This document shows positions 11,019 to 22,112 of a stretch of 60,000 nucleotides of DNA, one piece after another (position 1 is the stretch's first letter; every line of letters begins with the position of its first letter). The stretch comes from Membranipora membranacea (Eukaryota > Bryozoa > Gymnolaemata > Cheilostomatida > Membraniporidae). The notes below the pieces were generated by a model. It ran no database searches and was not told where the DNA came from. It worked only from the letters and a program-made list of their open reading frames with translations. Both the position numbers and the translations under genes were made by a program. The stretch is from contig OU612067.1 in the NCBI GenBank assembly GCA_914767715.1, positions 29,240,162-29,300,161 on the forward strand. Direction: 5' to 3'.

Positions 11019-13244
11019 GTGGCTAGGGTCCTAACTATGTTTGAAGAAGGATCATTTCACAGGCAAAAGGATTCTACTGAACTAGAGTCAATCCCCTTGT
11101 CACAAAACTCCACAGTGAGGCTCTTGTCATTTGTGAAGATCAATATTGGTTTGCTTCTGCTCGACACCAGTGGCGGCACATAGCAGTAGCGATGACAGGC
11201 CATGGATGTAGATGACTACAACCACTCTTTTTCTTGTCTTATTGGTTTTCAGTTCAGCCACCACATGTGTAGGGCTGTTCCATTTACCACAGTGCCCAAT
11301 ACACATTCCCAAATGCCTGCTCAGTGATACCAATTATTCTTGTGATGTAGTCCTCTCATAGCATTTTAATTTTATGACTGAATTATGCGAAGGGGAGTGT
11401 TGATTGTTAAGTTGCCTTGTCAATGCTCTTTGTGCATTCAAAATTTAATCATGTGCATATCAGGTCAAGTATGTGACCACTTCACTGGATTCTCCCCCTA
11501 AAAATTAAATACATGCTTTTCTGCTTACAGCCTCTAGGCTACGATATATGCAATATTTTTTTGCATTTTTTTTTCAACAGTTGAAGTCGCTGACGAATGT
11601 GAAGAGGCGGTAACCACTCTGTAGAAGAGGTAGTGATAGTCTTATCAATTGTGAGATGTTTCGTCCAATTAAAAAAACTAGCTACCAGAGAGTTTCCATT
11701 TGTAATCAAATTCACAAAAATAAAATGTTTTCCTTCTTGTGGATATGGTGGACATGGTTCTATCTTTCTTTGTGTAAATTTAGTGGGAAAAGTTCCACCT
11801 CATGACCACCACTAAGTGCCACTTAAATTATCTGTGATTTATTCAAACCCATACATACTGTAGCATGAGAGTTAAGAACATTGAACAAATAGGACGGAAC
11901 AACTCTGTTGTTAAAATTTTTATGTAAATGCTACTATTTTCAGGCTGATGAAACCTGCAGCTACTGGGTAGAGGATAACACCCCTGTGTAAAAACGTCGA
12001 AGACCTCAAACTGCTGCTGCTTGTAACTATAAATTAGGTTTGTTTTATTATAGTTGCGTGTAAGCAAGGATCAGAGAGATAGTGAGGTACACTGTACTGC
12101 TTAGATTTGAATACAGCCCATATTTAGCAGTCAGTATGGATTGAAATTTACTTCGGTACCTAATGATAAGTCTAGAGAAAAGTATTCTTGCCCAGTTGAT
12201 CAGACAATTCACCCAAGGTCTTCTGAACCTTTGAACTCTTTGGAAAGAGAGTCTATGCATTAAACTGTGCGAAAATCAACTTCTATCATTTTGGGTGTGC
12301 TACAAATTTTACATGTGGTTCCACAAAGTTTTTTTGTAATTTTCAACACTCAACAGTTGAAGAAGAATATTGTTTCATCTGTTGGTGATAAAATTACACA
12401 ATTTTTCCAACAAAGGCTTCATCAATCCATATAAATATTGGGTAATTATCAAATCACAAGAATCAGTAATATTGTAGAAAAATGGCAGTGGACCACTCAT
12501 GTATGCATTGGTCCGCATGCAAGAAATAGATCATCATGCTTTATATATACTATGACAAAAGTTAATTTTATATCAATGTATGTTAATACATGATTTTTTT
12601 GTTCACAGCTATATGAGAGAGCTCGCTACATAACACATATCAATAACGTGCGTGCTTTCATTAGATGACAAGTGTGGCTGCTTCACGGCGGTTTAGATCC
12701 TTTGCCATTCACTGGGAGTTGTGCCTAATTGGCCATAGCTGCATAGCTTTGTGCGGTACTGGGCTATTGTGTTTTGTGTCCAATTATTTGCACTGATGGA
12801 TTAATTTGGCGAGCAAATTCCTTAAGCCTTTAGTTGCCCTGTGAGCCTTGGTGTTTGAGGTTTTCCTCACAGGCTCAGTAAACTTGAGTTGCGTATAAAT
12901 ATTTGGGGATTTACTAAAGGAGCAAAAAGGTATGTTATAAATTAAATTTTGTTTTCTGTAGGTTAAAATAATTCGACTCCAAGTTCACTTGACTTAATAT
13001 CGCTTTTATTTCTCGGTACATTCAAAATTAATTAATAGGGCTTAGATTTGAGTTTATTTGATCTTTGAGTATTATTGTTCCTTATAGTTTTATTTGAACG
13101 AGGCACACTTTTATGCACCACATTAATTGCACCATTTTCTATTCCAGTTTCACGGAACCTTCGGGGATTGGAATAAAACCTGTGATCCTGTGATACTATA
13201 AGTAATCTCTCAAATCTCGTGTAAATAAATCAAGAAGCCTTGTA
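11019..13244. other. No recognisable gene
   Basis: AT-rich DNA with only short open frames. A CCAGTGGCGGCA motif near 11168 resembles a hAT terminal repeat, but I found no inverted partner. Confidence 0.4.
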
Positions 13245-14191
13245 GTCTAGAACAACAAGTATAAGGTTAATGTTGGGGAGCCAAGCTTTCCTGTAGCTGC
13301 TGTGTCTCGAGGTAGACAGGTGAGTTTTTTACAACTTTTCATTTTCATCGCTGTGCTTAATCTATTAATGTGTAGTAGTGATAGTTTTACTCTTGTGGAT
13401 TTTTATCAATCTCTGAAGCATCTCCTTTTATGCTTCTATAGGTTCTGGTTAGATTCAATGAGACCTTTATGGTAGCTGATCATGACTTCAGACGGGAAGT
13501 TAAGTACCTACAGTAGTTCTCAACATTGACATTACCACAACAGCTTCTATAAGCTTCTACACAGGACAAGTCACAATGACTCTGAAAGATGGAGTGTTCC
13601 AGCCCAGTGACGCGAATAGAAATGCTGTGCAAACGAAGAAGTTGTTCATTGAAAAATATGGTTTGGGAAATACTCCTCCAGTGCTGTTGATCAATACGGA
13701 CGGTGGACCCGATCATAGGTAAGAGCCAAAAAATCAAGCCTTACCTTTGTAAATTTATGACGTTCATGGCTCTTTAAGAGATGACAAAATATATTGCTTT
13801 ATACAGCCAGACAGGGATATCCATTGTTTATTTTATAGATGGTAAATGATACTGGTACATCGTAAATGGCTATTCATTGGGTATATCAGCTGTGTGTGAT
13901 CATGTATGGATTTCACGATGTAAACTCCTTGATGGAAGCTGGACTTAGGTATCATATTTGATTTGAGCTGTTTTACTCACTATTTTTTTGTACAGATGAT
14001 GTAACTTCTTGTCAGTGATAACTAGCATGATATAGTTATGGTTGGATCTCAACTTGGATTATCTGGTACTGGCCCATAACGCATCTGGCCAGTGCTGGCG
14101 TAACCCAGCAGAGCGAGTAATGAGCATTGTTAATCCGGGCTTTCAAACTGTTGGAGTGATGCGTGTGGTATCTGGTCCCGACATGGAATAA
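13245..14191 (+). pseudogene. Exons of an unnamed transposase-like multi-copy family
   Basis: Three exons can be read. The first ends near 13320 with KYKVNVGEPSFPVAAVSRGR and a GTGAG donor. The second (13442-13718, after TTCTATAG) gives FMVADHDF, and in a shifted frame VTMTLKDGVFQPSDANRNA and VLLINTDGGPDH before an AG/GTAAGAG donor. The third (14036-14191, after GATATAG) gives LDYLVLAHNASGQCWRNPAE and VMSIVNPGFQTVGVMR, ending at TAA. I recall this block order (GEPGFPV, FMV.DHDF, DG.F.PS, TDGGPDHR, SWRNPVERIMS) from repeat-encoded proteins in cnidarians and sponges. TDGG may hold a catalytic Asp; that is inference. A frameshift and in-frame stops in exon two make this copy dead. The segment normally linking TDGGPDHR to the next block is not seen. 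Confidence 0.55.
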
Positions 14192-14377
14192 CTGATTAAA
14201 AAGATTTATTAGATCATCAAACACTCTAACATTTTTTTAAAGAAACCTTTTTTTTCATTTTTTCTCTTGGCACATAATGAAAAGCGTTTGTTTTTCTTAA
14301 ATATGATTATGATGCCAATAAAATTATTAGAAAAGAAAATCACAAGCATTTGAAGGATTCTCTCATGACCGGTATTG

Positions 14378-14652
14378 CGACAATTAGACCCATGCAGATT
14401 GACCCATAACAAATTAGACCCAAACAAAAAAACCCAATACAAATTAGACCCACTACAAACTAGACCCAGAACAAACTAGACCCAATATATTACGATTGAT
14501 AAAGACTGTAAAACAAGTCTATACTCATGTGATAGCTATCTCCTGATCTCCCCCATTTACACATTTTGCCTTTTCCAACCCAATTATTTAGCCCATTGCA
14601 ATGATTGGCTAAATGCAGGTAACCAAATAGACCCAGCAATTTCATTGGCTAT
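14378..14652 (+). repeat. Left terminal inverted repeat of the MULE
   Basis: The outer half consists of short subrepeats of the form ACTAGACCCA with variants at roughly 12-17 bp spacing. The inner half holds GATTGATAAAGACTG and AAGTCTATACTC and ends near ATTTCATTGGCT. The reverse complement of 20329-20602 follows the same order. Confidence 0.85.
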
Positions 14653-17492
14653 CAGATTAATTTTTGTATTTTGTATTCCAGCTATAGACCACACATAGAT
14701 TGTAGAGGTTGTCCCCTGTTTATGAATGGGTAGAAAACTTACAAAAATAAGAACTGTTACTCTTCGCTTAAAAAATATCATGCAATACGTTTGACAATTG
14801 AAACATGAATGCGGCATTGAAAATAAAAATTAAGCTAAATGACTGGTGTGGCATTTTTTTTCTCTTTTGGCCATATTTTAAAACAAGCAATTTGACTCAA
14901 GGATAATGTTATTATCATAATAATATCGATATTTATTAAAGGTGGTCGATTGGATATTGATGAGCATGCTGTTAGGTACTGGTGAGTGTACGGCTTGTAT
15001 TTCAATAATTATATTTATATTGACGGGACTAAATGTAAAATGGAAGGCAAACTGTGTTATAGTGACAACTCAATGCTCAACGTACAACTCGTCTGCAGAT
15101 GCCAATGAATTTTTTATTGATGGTTAATACTCTATTTGCATAAATATGGTTGGCACGTAACAAATTGCTCGACAGAAAAATATTTATGTACAGCCAGATT
15201 TTTTTTGATTTTTTTGAAAACATTAAGTTGTGAGCTCCTCAGTTCTCTCTAAGCTCTTAACCAGGTGATTCAGCGAACACGAAGCAAAGCACCTGACAGG
15301 AAAACATAAGTGGAACACCACCCGGACTTAAAACCTTTGAGGAGACAAGGCAAGCTGATACCGAGTTTGCAAGCAATGGACACCTAATAGACTTGATAAT
15401 TACCATGGAAATCTAATTTTTAAATGTGGATGTGTAATTTTCCCTCGGTAATCTTTTACGTATTATATTTAATTTAAATGGAATTTATTTTTGTATCACA
15501 ATTTATATCAATCTCTGCTATTCAAACCCACACCAACCCACATCGCCCGAGTTATGGACATCTCCGACCTCCCCCATTACATTTAAAACCGGGCAGAAAT
15601 CAAGGCCTAGCCGTTCTTCTTGTAGATCCTTCACTGTATATTTGGACTGCACTTTTTGAGAGTTACTTGGCTTATTTTTTCTAATTTTAAAACAGAGCTG
15701 GACATTCTATTATATGAATAAACTAGATAAAACACCTTTTGTAAGGAGTTGCCCACTGCCTCAGCCGGAAAGGAGACTAAAAACTAAAACTAAAACATGA
15801 TAATCATCAATGCTTACTGAGAGGCGACCGCCTGTTCCCTTCGTTTATTTTTTTCGCCTCCAGCTCCAATGGGAATATCTGACCAAGTTTAATCATGATC
15901 TTTATATTGTTTGCAGCATGAGTGCTCAGCTTCTTGTGGGAGATTCTGCTATGATTGTACGGATCAGTGGCTCTGGGTTTCTCTGGAGCTAGTGACCCTA
16001 GACACCAAGGATAAACAATAGGTCTCAGAACTATAGCCTTTTTGTGAGGAACACAAATAAACAGGATCAGCTAGCACTAAAAATACATCATTACATATTT
16101 AGTTACCAGGGAAGGGTTCTTTTGAGCGATATCCTCACTCAATACAATGAGCTCATCGCTCAAAACATATTTTGCTCTTTTGTCATTCATCTCAGCATTG
16201 ATCAACCATAGAATAATTCTAGCAACTTTCAATTAAAATCTCAGCTAAACAACTGCATGTCATCAGATTTTGGGACGCTACAAATGTGAAAGAGCATAGA
16301 GCATAGAATTTTCTATCTGGTTAACAACTTAGAGTTTTCATTGATTTGAGAAACAAGCTTAGTACTTATGTGGTCCATTTTGAATAATACTCAGACTCAT
16401 ACATCATACTTCTGAGGGACTGTCTTCTTGTATAGTGGTATGCCCTGTCTGTTTGACCAGCAGAATACTTTTCCTGAACGCTTTTCATAAAATGAGACTG
16501 AAAGTATTAATCATCTCTGTCTGTATATATGAATATAATATACTCTCCATGTACATGGTTGTAAGTTGGCCAAGATACTTTGTGTAATGATTGTTGCCAT
16601 ATGTACCAATATGAGCATTATAAAATTTCCATTTGTGAATATAACACGTTCCATCCGAGAACAGAATATCAACTTTGTACTACCATAGACCTGCAACAGT
16701 TCGCTCATAATCATAGGGTTTCTCGTTACCATCTTATGCAAATATATCTTTATATCCGGATGAAGATGGACTGTTTTTTTACTTGCTATCTGGTCTTAAA
16801 TATTAAAAATATACTTAAATAATCGATTGATAACAAAATTAATCAGCAATTTTTTTCTTTCTGCCCAGAGAAACACCAAGACTACAAAAGCGACGAAATA
16901 ACAGTGAATAATAAAACCAACCAATTATGTCTGCCAACCAAATTCAGCTTACAACACATCCACAGAGCACTTTTCAGCCAATATGTTGGCCTGCGCCCTT
17001 CTCCAAGTTCACTTTAAAAGTCAACAGCAACCAAAAACGATCATAAGGGATTGATTTTATGAAGCTGAGCCAAATGTAGATTTAGTGAATGTCAAAGTAT
17101 GTTCTTCAGAAGAATAAGAGAACGATCTTCAACCAATGTTGGAAGGGAAAGTACAAATCAAGATTGATGATGGGATCATAGAAGGTAGATATTTATGTAT
17201 ATTTGTAGCTCAATTAAATTATTGAAAGTATGGCACCTATCTGATAAAAAATTGTCACAGTATCTTCATCATTCTTTTAATTTTTGTATTTTTCTTTTTA
17301 ATTTGAATTATATTCTTTCAATGGCATGGTCTTGTTTGTCGCCCGTGTGACTTTGGTCGGCTAAAAAGGAAGTATGAAGTTAAAAAAAATATTCTCAGAG
17401 TTCCATAAAAATCATTGTCTACATTGAAGTTATCATAGTTCGATATATAGACAAGTTGCCACTATTGTTTGACTGAATCATTTGGTGTTCAG
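14653..17492. other. 5' interior of the MULE, no exon recognised
   Basis: The N-terminal DNA-binding part of the transposase should lie here, but I could not identify its exons. An imperfect palindrome occurs at 16117-16164, with arms TTTTGAGCGAT and ATCGCTCAAAA and no flanking direct repeat. Confidence 0.4.
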
Positions 17493-18863
17493 GCTGTCTG
17501 TCATTAGAGACAGCAAGAAAGTGGAGAAGGTACGCAGAATAATAGCCGACTTTGAGGCAGGACTTTGGCCAGCTCTACGGAGTGTTCTCCCAGCCTGTGA
17601 CAGACAAGGCTGCCTGTTTCACTTCCGTCAGGCAGTCTGAAGAAAAGTCCAAAGTATACATGGTGAGCTGGTTATTATGTTTTGGAAATATAGTCATAAC
17701 TTTCATCATAGTTAACATAATTTTTGTTAGTTGTCACAAGCCATTAGTAACATAACTTACTTATAGCATAACATCGTAAATCATTTAACTATCTCATTAT
17801 CAATTGCCAAATTCCAGATTCTACCTGAACTACCTCTTCAGTTAAGGATCTTGAGTGTAGGCACAATGGAAATAGAAAGAGGCAGGGGACATGATCTATG
17901 AGCGATTTAAATCATTTTTGGGCCGCCTATGAAATCAAGTTTGTTTTGTAAATACCTATTGTTGTGCCTTTCTACAGATTTAGTTGTAAAATACAACATA
18001 AATGATGATATGACGAGGTTTGTCAGGCGAGTGATGGGCCTGGCTGTTCTTCCTAAAGATGTTGTCACAAACGAGGCCATTCCTCAACTAAGGAGAGACA
18101 GTCTGGCTCTCAACGATGTCAACTGTGACCAGCTATTGGAGTACATTGAAGCCACATGGTTCCAAAGGGTGGCAGACTGGGTAGTGTTCGGGAGCACAAC
18201 TCGAACCATCAACTCCCTAGAAGGTAAGATTGTTAACTGACTTTCAGCCTTGTTTTACTCCACATCAAAGCGTGGCTATCATTGATATCAATATATATTA
18301 TTCATTCATTTTGTTAATAATTAAAAAGATTTCCAATTACAGCAATGCTAGCACAATTGCAGTCTTTTGGTTAATGCGTTTCTTAACCCTATCTACCCTA
18401 GAATGAATGTTGAAGAGGACCACAATAGATAAACTTTGCGTGAATATTGTTACGCATTATGAAAATGTAATAATAGAAATTTATGTGGAATTTGCGACTG
18501 CTTATAGGATGGCACAACAGACTGAATAGAAATGCTGGCAAGCCAAACCTGCAGGTGCTGTGGGAGTTGTTGGAAGTGCTGAGGAGCAAGTCGGGGACAA
18601 CTAAAACTGTTCAAACGTTGGCGGAAAATAATGTTAAAGTGAACAAGCAGCTGAAGAAATACGTAGCTAGCGATGCCGCCCTAAAGCAGGCATGGGATAA
18701 CTATCAGAGAGACCTGAACTGGCAGAGACTGTGGAGACTGTGGAGACAGTGCCAACAGTGCCAACAGTGCCAACAGTGCCAACAGTGCCAACAGTGCCAA
18801 CAGTGCCAACAGTGCCAACAGTGTTTTATAAATGCGTCTCAACCTGTTCCTGTGATCTGTTGA
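17493..18863 (+). pseudogene. MULE transposase, C-terminal exons
   Basis: Three exons join in phase: 17493-17662, 17978-18223 and 18508-18863, each with AG acceptor and GT donor at the joins (donors GTGAGC and GTAAGA). Exon one gives IIADFEAGLWPALRSVLP then QGCLFHFRQAV, the core of the Mutator DDE domain around a catalytic Asp (DFE) and the GC.FH zinc-like motif. It has a TGA at 17638-17640 where this family has Trp. Exon two contains GLAVLPKDVV and WFQRVADW. Exon three starts GWHNRLNRNAGKP and ends in a Gln-Gln-Cys repeat before TGA at 18861-18863. The transposase would cut and paste the element. The single stop and the missing N-terminal exons suggest it is inactive, but the splice signals are well preserved, so decay is recent. 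Confidence 0.8.
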
Positions 18864-19130
18864 AACAATAAATTTTTTTTGCAAAAACTAAACCATCACT
18901 TGTTGGTTCAATGAGCTTTAGATCAATGTTGATATTACATAATACAGTGAGATTCTGATATAAAATATGTCTTGACTCAGAAGTTAACTGCAGGAATTTA
19001 ACCTTTTGCGTTAATTGAAGCAAATAGTAAAATATATAGACAGACGGATTAGCTTTATTTAAGCTGCCCCATTTTCATCATCAGGCTAAAACCTGTTTCC
19101 TAAATACAATAGAATCACTCATGCAATAAA
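18399..19130 (+). repeat. MULE 3' region, copy A of a duplicated segment
   Basis: The segment matches 35460-36003 in the same orientation. It begins AATGTTGA(A/G)GAGGACCACAA, covers the last transposase exon, and continues through a 3' untranslated stretch with GACAGACGGATTAGCTTTAT and GAATCACTCATGCA. Confidence 0.85.
18747..18819 (+). repeat. 9-bp tandem repeat (CAGTGCCAA)n inside the transposase exon
   Basis: Eight full units lie between 18747 and 18818 plus a partial ninth. They encode repeated Gln-Gln-Cys at the C-terminus of the MULE transposase. The related copy near 35.8 kb has only one degenerate unit, so the expansion happened in this copy. Confidence 0.95.
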
Positions 19131-19342
19131 ATTGATAGCTTTGGGCTATATACAGTCAGGATAACTGATAGAATAAATATATATGTATGTATATACTATT
19201 GTTTTGAGTAGGGATTCATAAAGTTCAAAGGTGATTGCCAGATGGAAAAAGAAGACGCACTCAATAAATGCACTGTCGGCAAGTTTCATTGTCTTAGGGG
19301 TGACACAAAACTTTGATATATGGCTGCCTCATTATATAATCG

Positions 19343-19850
19343 CTATGCGACGAGATTTGTACTGGCAGAAAATTGAAGTTTCAAAGTGACAAAAGTATCC
19401 AGATATTTGTACTTCTCGACTCGTTCAATGCAATTTTGTTTGATGATGAGTGGATCTGGCTTGAGTTCATGTCGGTGATTTGTGAATTTGTTACTGGGGT
19501 TAATGAGTAGGTGGTTTTCATCACACCAGGAGGTGATGTTGGTAATCTCAGCCGCTTGTATATGTTTCCCCTTTATAAATATTTTCAAATTTGATTGTAT
19601 CATCAGTGTATTTTAGTATGGAGAAAGAGTAAAGTGTTGTTTTCATTGTCTCAACATACATGGAAAACAGAATAATAGAGAGTATGCAGCCCTGTGTTGA
19701 TACATTGCTACCAGAGGTTACAGATTGCGTTCTATGCGTGAGGAAGTTTTAAATCCATGTTGTGATGTCAGGGTGGACAATTATTGTAGTCTCGTCCTCC
19801 ACAGTTGACTCACTCACATGTTAGTTAAAAGACTGAGATAAACTTTGACA
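19343..19850 (-). pseudogene. LINE reverse transcriptase fragment, minus strand
   Basis: Read on the minus strand, the stretch gives VSTQGCILSIILFSMYVE then ILKYTDDTIKF. These correspond to the PQG(C/S).LSP.LF and (Y/F)ADD motifs of non-LTR reverse transcriptase; the second Asp pair is the catalytic site. Further downstream come ITSWCDENHLLINPSNK and VEKYKYLDTFVTLKLQFS, matching the W...N.L.LN..K and YLG..L blocks. The frame changes between the two parts, and neither the N-terminal fingers nor the tail is seen. It is a dead fragment lying in the opposite orientation inside the MULE. Confidence 0.75.
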
Positions 19851-20017
19851 ACAACAGGTTTGTTCACATACTTGAACCAAGGATTTAAAAGTTTTGATCT
19901 GAGCAGAGAGAATTCTCCTTGCTCAAATCAGTGATCTGAGCAAGATTGCGCCAACGACAGAAGTTCCATCATAAACTTTGGTGGACATGTTTTAGTTTTG
20001 GCTGTCCCTTATACTTC

Positions 20018-20064
20018 TTGATTGAAACAAGGAGTAACAGTTCGCTATTACTCCTTGATTGAAA
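20018..20064. repeat. 27-bp palindromic insertion flanked by 10-bp direct repeats
   Basis: A 27-bp core (20028-20054) begins CAAGGAGTAACAG and ends TTACTCC. It is bracketed by two perfect copies of TTGATTGAAA (20018-20027 and 20055-20064). CAAGGAGTAA can pair with TTACTCCTTG, the last three bases of which belong to the right-hand direct repeat. It has the form of a very small insertion with a target duplication. Related copies lie at 51374-51415 and, degenerate, at 58426-58471. Confidence 0.8.
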
Positions 20065-20235
20065 TTATCTAGGTTTGGTTTAACAAATAGTTGTCTGAAT
20101 TTATTGTGAAAACTGAAAAAATCATTCCCTCCCTGATTATTGATATGAAAGCATTTTCTAAATTTGAAATTTCCTACCCATGCATATAAAGAGGACAATC
20201 CCCTCTAATAATAAATTGCATTTTGGGATACTAAT

Positions 20236-20265
20236 ACCAATGAACTAAACCTTTAGTTCATTGGT
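20236..20265. repeat. 30-bp palindrome
   Basis: Perfect 12-bp arms ACCAATGAACTA and TAGTTCATTGGT flank the six bases AACCTT. A further TTTAGTTCATTG follows directly, making a 13-bp tandem duplication of one arm. It lies just inside the right terminal repeat of the MULE. Confidence 0.85.
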
Positions 20266-20328
20266 TTAGTTCATTGATAACACTGATCACAGCATGAAGT
20301 TTATCACCCAGTACTATAGTTAGTTAAG

Positions 20329-20602
20329 AGCCAATGAAATAGCTGGGTCTTTTTGGTAACAAGTATTCAACCAATGAAAACTTTGGGCTTAGCTGGTGGT
20401 GTGGGAAAAGAAAGAGTGAAAAACATGGCCAATCAGGAAAGAGCTTTTATGAGAGTATAGACTTGATTTTGCAGCCTTTGTCAATCCTGATAAATTGGGT
20501 CTAGTTTGTTCTGGGTCTAGTTTGTAGTGGGTTTATTTTGTATTGGGTCTATTTTGTAGTGGGTCTATTTGGTTGGGTCTGTATTGTTGGGTTTAAATGT
20601 CG
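20329..20602 (-). repeat. Right terminal inverted repeat of the MULE
   Basis: The reverse complement of the left repeat at 14378-14652, with the same series of TAGACCCA-type subrepeats (read here as TGGGTCTA) and the same inner block. The divergence between the two ends indicates age. Confidence 0.85.
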
Positions 20603-20972
20603 TAGTGAGAAGAACAATAAACCAGGAAAGTGGACCGAGTCTTATCAAACAAAACTAGTCCATACAAATTTAACTCAGACAATCCACATATCATGATCCA
20701 GATCGATTCTCCTGCAGCAGCTGACGCTATGATAAAGAAATGGAAAGCTAAAACATTACGGGTCTCGTATGTTAGGAAGACCATCACCCCCAAAATATGC
20801 TGAAAAGTGTGCCACTTGATGTCATTGATGCAAAACTTGAGGAGCAACTACAGGCTCATGAGGAAGTACACCCCTTCATACTTTTAGGGTAAAGTTCATT
20901 GATCAACACAACTTTCAACAGTTATTAACAAGAGAGGTTTTTTTTTCTTCCCTCAGAGGATATTATGTCATT

Positions 20973-21290
20973 TTGAAAAAAATTTTGATGGCCAATTCTA
21001 GAAGATTTTCCATTATTGCTCATTTAAATATTAGATGTTTGGCCGGCAAGCTTGATAAGGTGAAGAGCATTGTACAAACTGAAGATTTTCCCATTCTCTG
21101 TTTACCTGAGACTTTTATGAAAGAAAAAAAAACAATAGATGAAAAGAACAATTTTTACACCATTTCTGGAAACGATATGATTCGGAATGAAAGACCTGAG
21201 AAGGCTGGTGGGGGTTTTCTATGCTATATCAAAACTTACATAAAATATGATCTTTTAACAGCACTTGATCATTCCATGCCGGAAAGCTTT
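20973..21290 (+). pseudogene. LINE endonuclease (APE-like) N-terminal fragment
   Basis: The frame gives IIAHLNIRCLAGKLDKVKSI, then FPILCLPETFM, then KAGGGFLCYIK. These match the start of the apurinic-like endonuclease of non-LTR retrotransposons: NIRSL..K.D.+ with the catalytic Asn, D(I/F)..L.ETW with the catalytic Glu, and GGG..+Y+. The enzyme nicks target DNA to prime reverse transcription. The match stops after about 105 residues, and the rest of the domain and the polymerase are missing. Just upstream (20.69-20.88 kb), broken frames containing ADAMIKKWKAKTLRVSYVRK could belong to the preceding open reading frame of the same element; that is uncertain. Confidence 0.65.
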
Positions 21291-21487
21291 AAGTGGAAAT
21301 CAACCACAAACTATGAATTCTTAAGTCACTATTATATATTTCTGTGTGGTATTATACATAAATAATTTGTCCCAACCAATTCTATGCTTCTCTCAGACAC
21401 AGACTGGGATTGAGTAGGTGGAGCAGTTCTGCTGGTATATCATTGAAACAAAGAAACATGTAACTTTTTTCTGTAGATTGAACCGAC

Positions 21488-21712
21488 ATGCCATCACGGT
21501 GCTTTGTATGCCGCATGGTGTGGAGTCAATGGATCCCACAATTCACATGTCCAGATATGGGCAGTGACCACACAGCGCGATCACGAACGCTGCCAATTTT
21601 CAAACATATAATAAGTGCAAAACCATTTATATGTGGGAAACATTTCCAGCAGGGTGCGGTTGTGGCTGTGAGGGCTGGCAGTCACAGTATCTTTGCTTTG
21701 CTTTGCTTGCCA
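21488..21712 (+). pseudogene. Possible THAP-type zinc finger remnant
   Basis: The frame has CFVC near its start, then TLPIFKHIISAKPFICGKHF, GSHSIFAL and LPKPC. This loosely follows the THAP layout: a Cys pair, Phe-Pro, a Cys-x-x-His-Phe motif and a Pro-rich end. The conserved Trp and exact spacing are not clear, so this is a weak call. THAP domains often belong to P-element-like or THAP9-like transposases, which would suit the surroundings. Confidence 0.3.
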
Positions 21713-22059
21713 AAGCCCTGCCAACTGAACGCATAGTAACAGAAGAGGTATGTATACTTCTTGAATTCATAACATTATTTATTATTATTACTTCAAGTGC
21801 TTTGAGAATCAACTGATACCACCAAGAATGCTCTGCTTTAATCCTCGCTATTTACACTCAATGCTATGGATGCAATTATGCTCACAGTACAATTTAGCCC
21901 GGTGCAATCTGGGAGGCTCAGGCAGGTGCCTTGATACTAAAAATGGATGTGTATTTTCAGCTTACACGACCTCCTGGGTATATTGCAAGTAGCTGTGTTT
22001 TGATGTTCCAATAATTTTAAAAGATTTTGAGCTGTGCCTCTACAGGCTTTGTGTGACTG

Positions 22060-22112
22060 CCATCTGTGAACCATCTGTGAACTGCCATCTGTGAACTACC
22101 ATCTGTGAACTG
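22060..22112 (+). repeat. Short tandem repeat of CCATCTGTGAACTG type
   Basis: Four close copies of CCATCTGTGAAC follow each other at 13-18 bp spacing. Confidence 0.8.

Larger units (their letters stand above)
14378..20602 (+). mobile_element. Mutator-like element (MULE) with long terminal inverted repeats
   Basis: Long inverted repeats of 275 and 274 bp bound a 6.2-kb interval holding a MULE transposase on the plus strand. Long inverted repeats plus a MULE domain are the standard definition of Mutator-like elements. The outer ends read CGACAATTAGACCCA on the left and, on the opposite strand, CGACATTTAAACCCA on the right. I could not see the 9-11 bp target duplication expected for this superfamily, so either the ends are slightly misplaced or the flanks have decayed. 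Nested inside are a minus-strand LINE fragment (19.3-19.9 kb) and a small palindromic insertion (20018-20064). Confidence 0.8.

Noticed and set aside
16117-16164. Palindrome with TTTTGAGCGAT and ATCGCTCAAAA arms as another micro-insertion
   Set aside because: No direct repeats flank it, so there is no sign of a target duplication. It is kept only as a palindrome inside the MULE.
14340-20625. Exact target duplication of the Mutator element
   Set aside because: Flanking sequences (left GACCGGTATTG, right TAGTGAGAAG) do not match over 9-11 bp at the inferred ends, so none is claimed.
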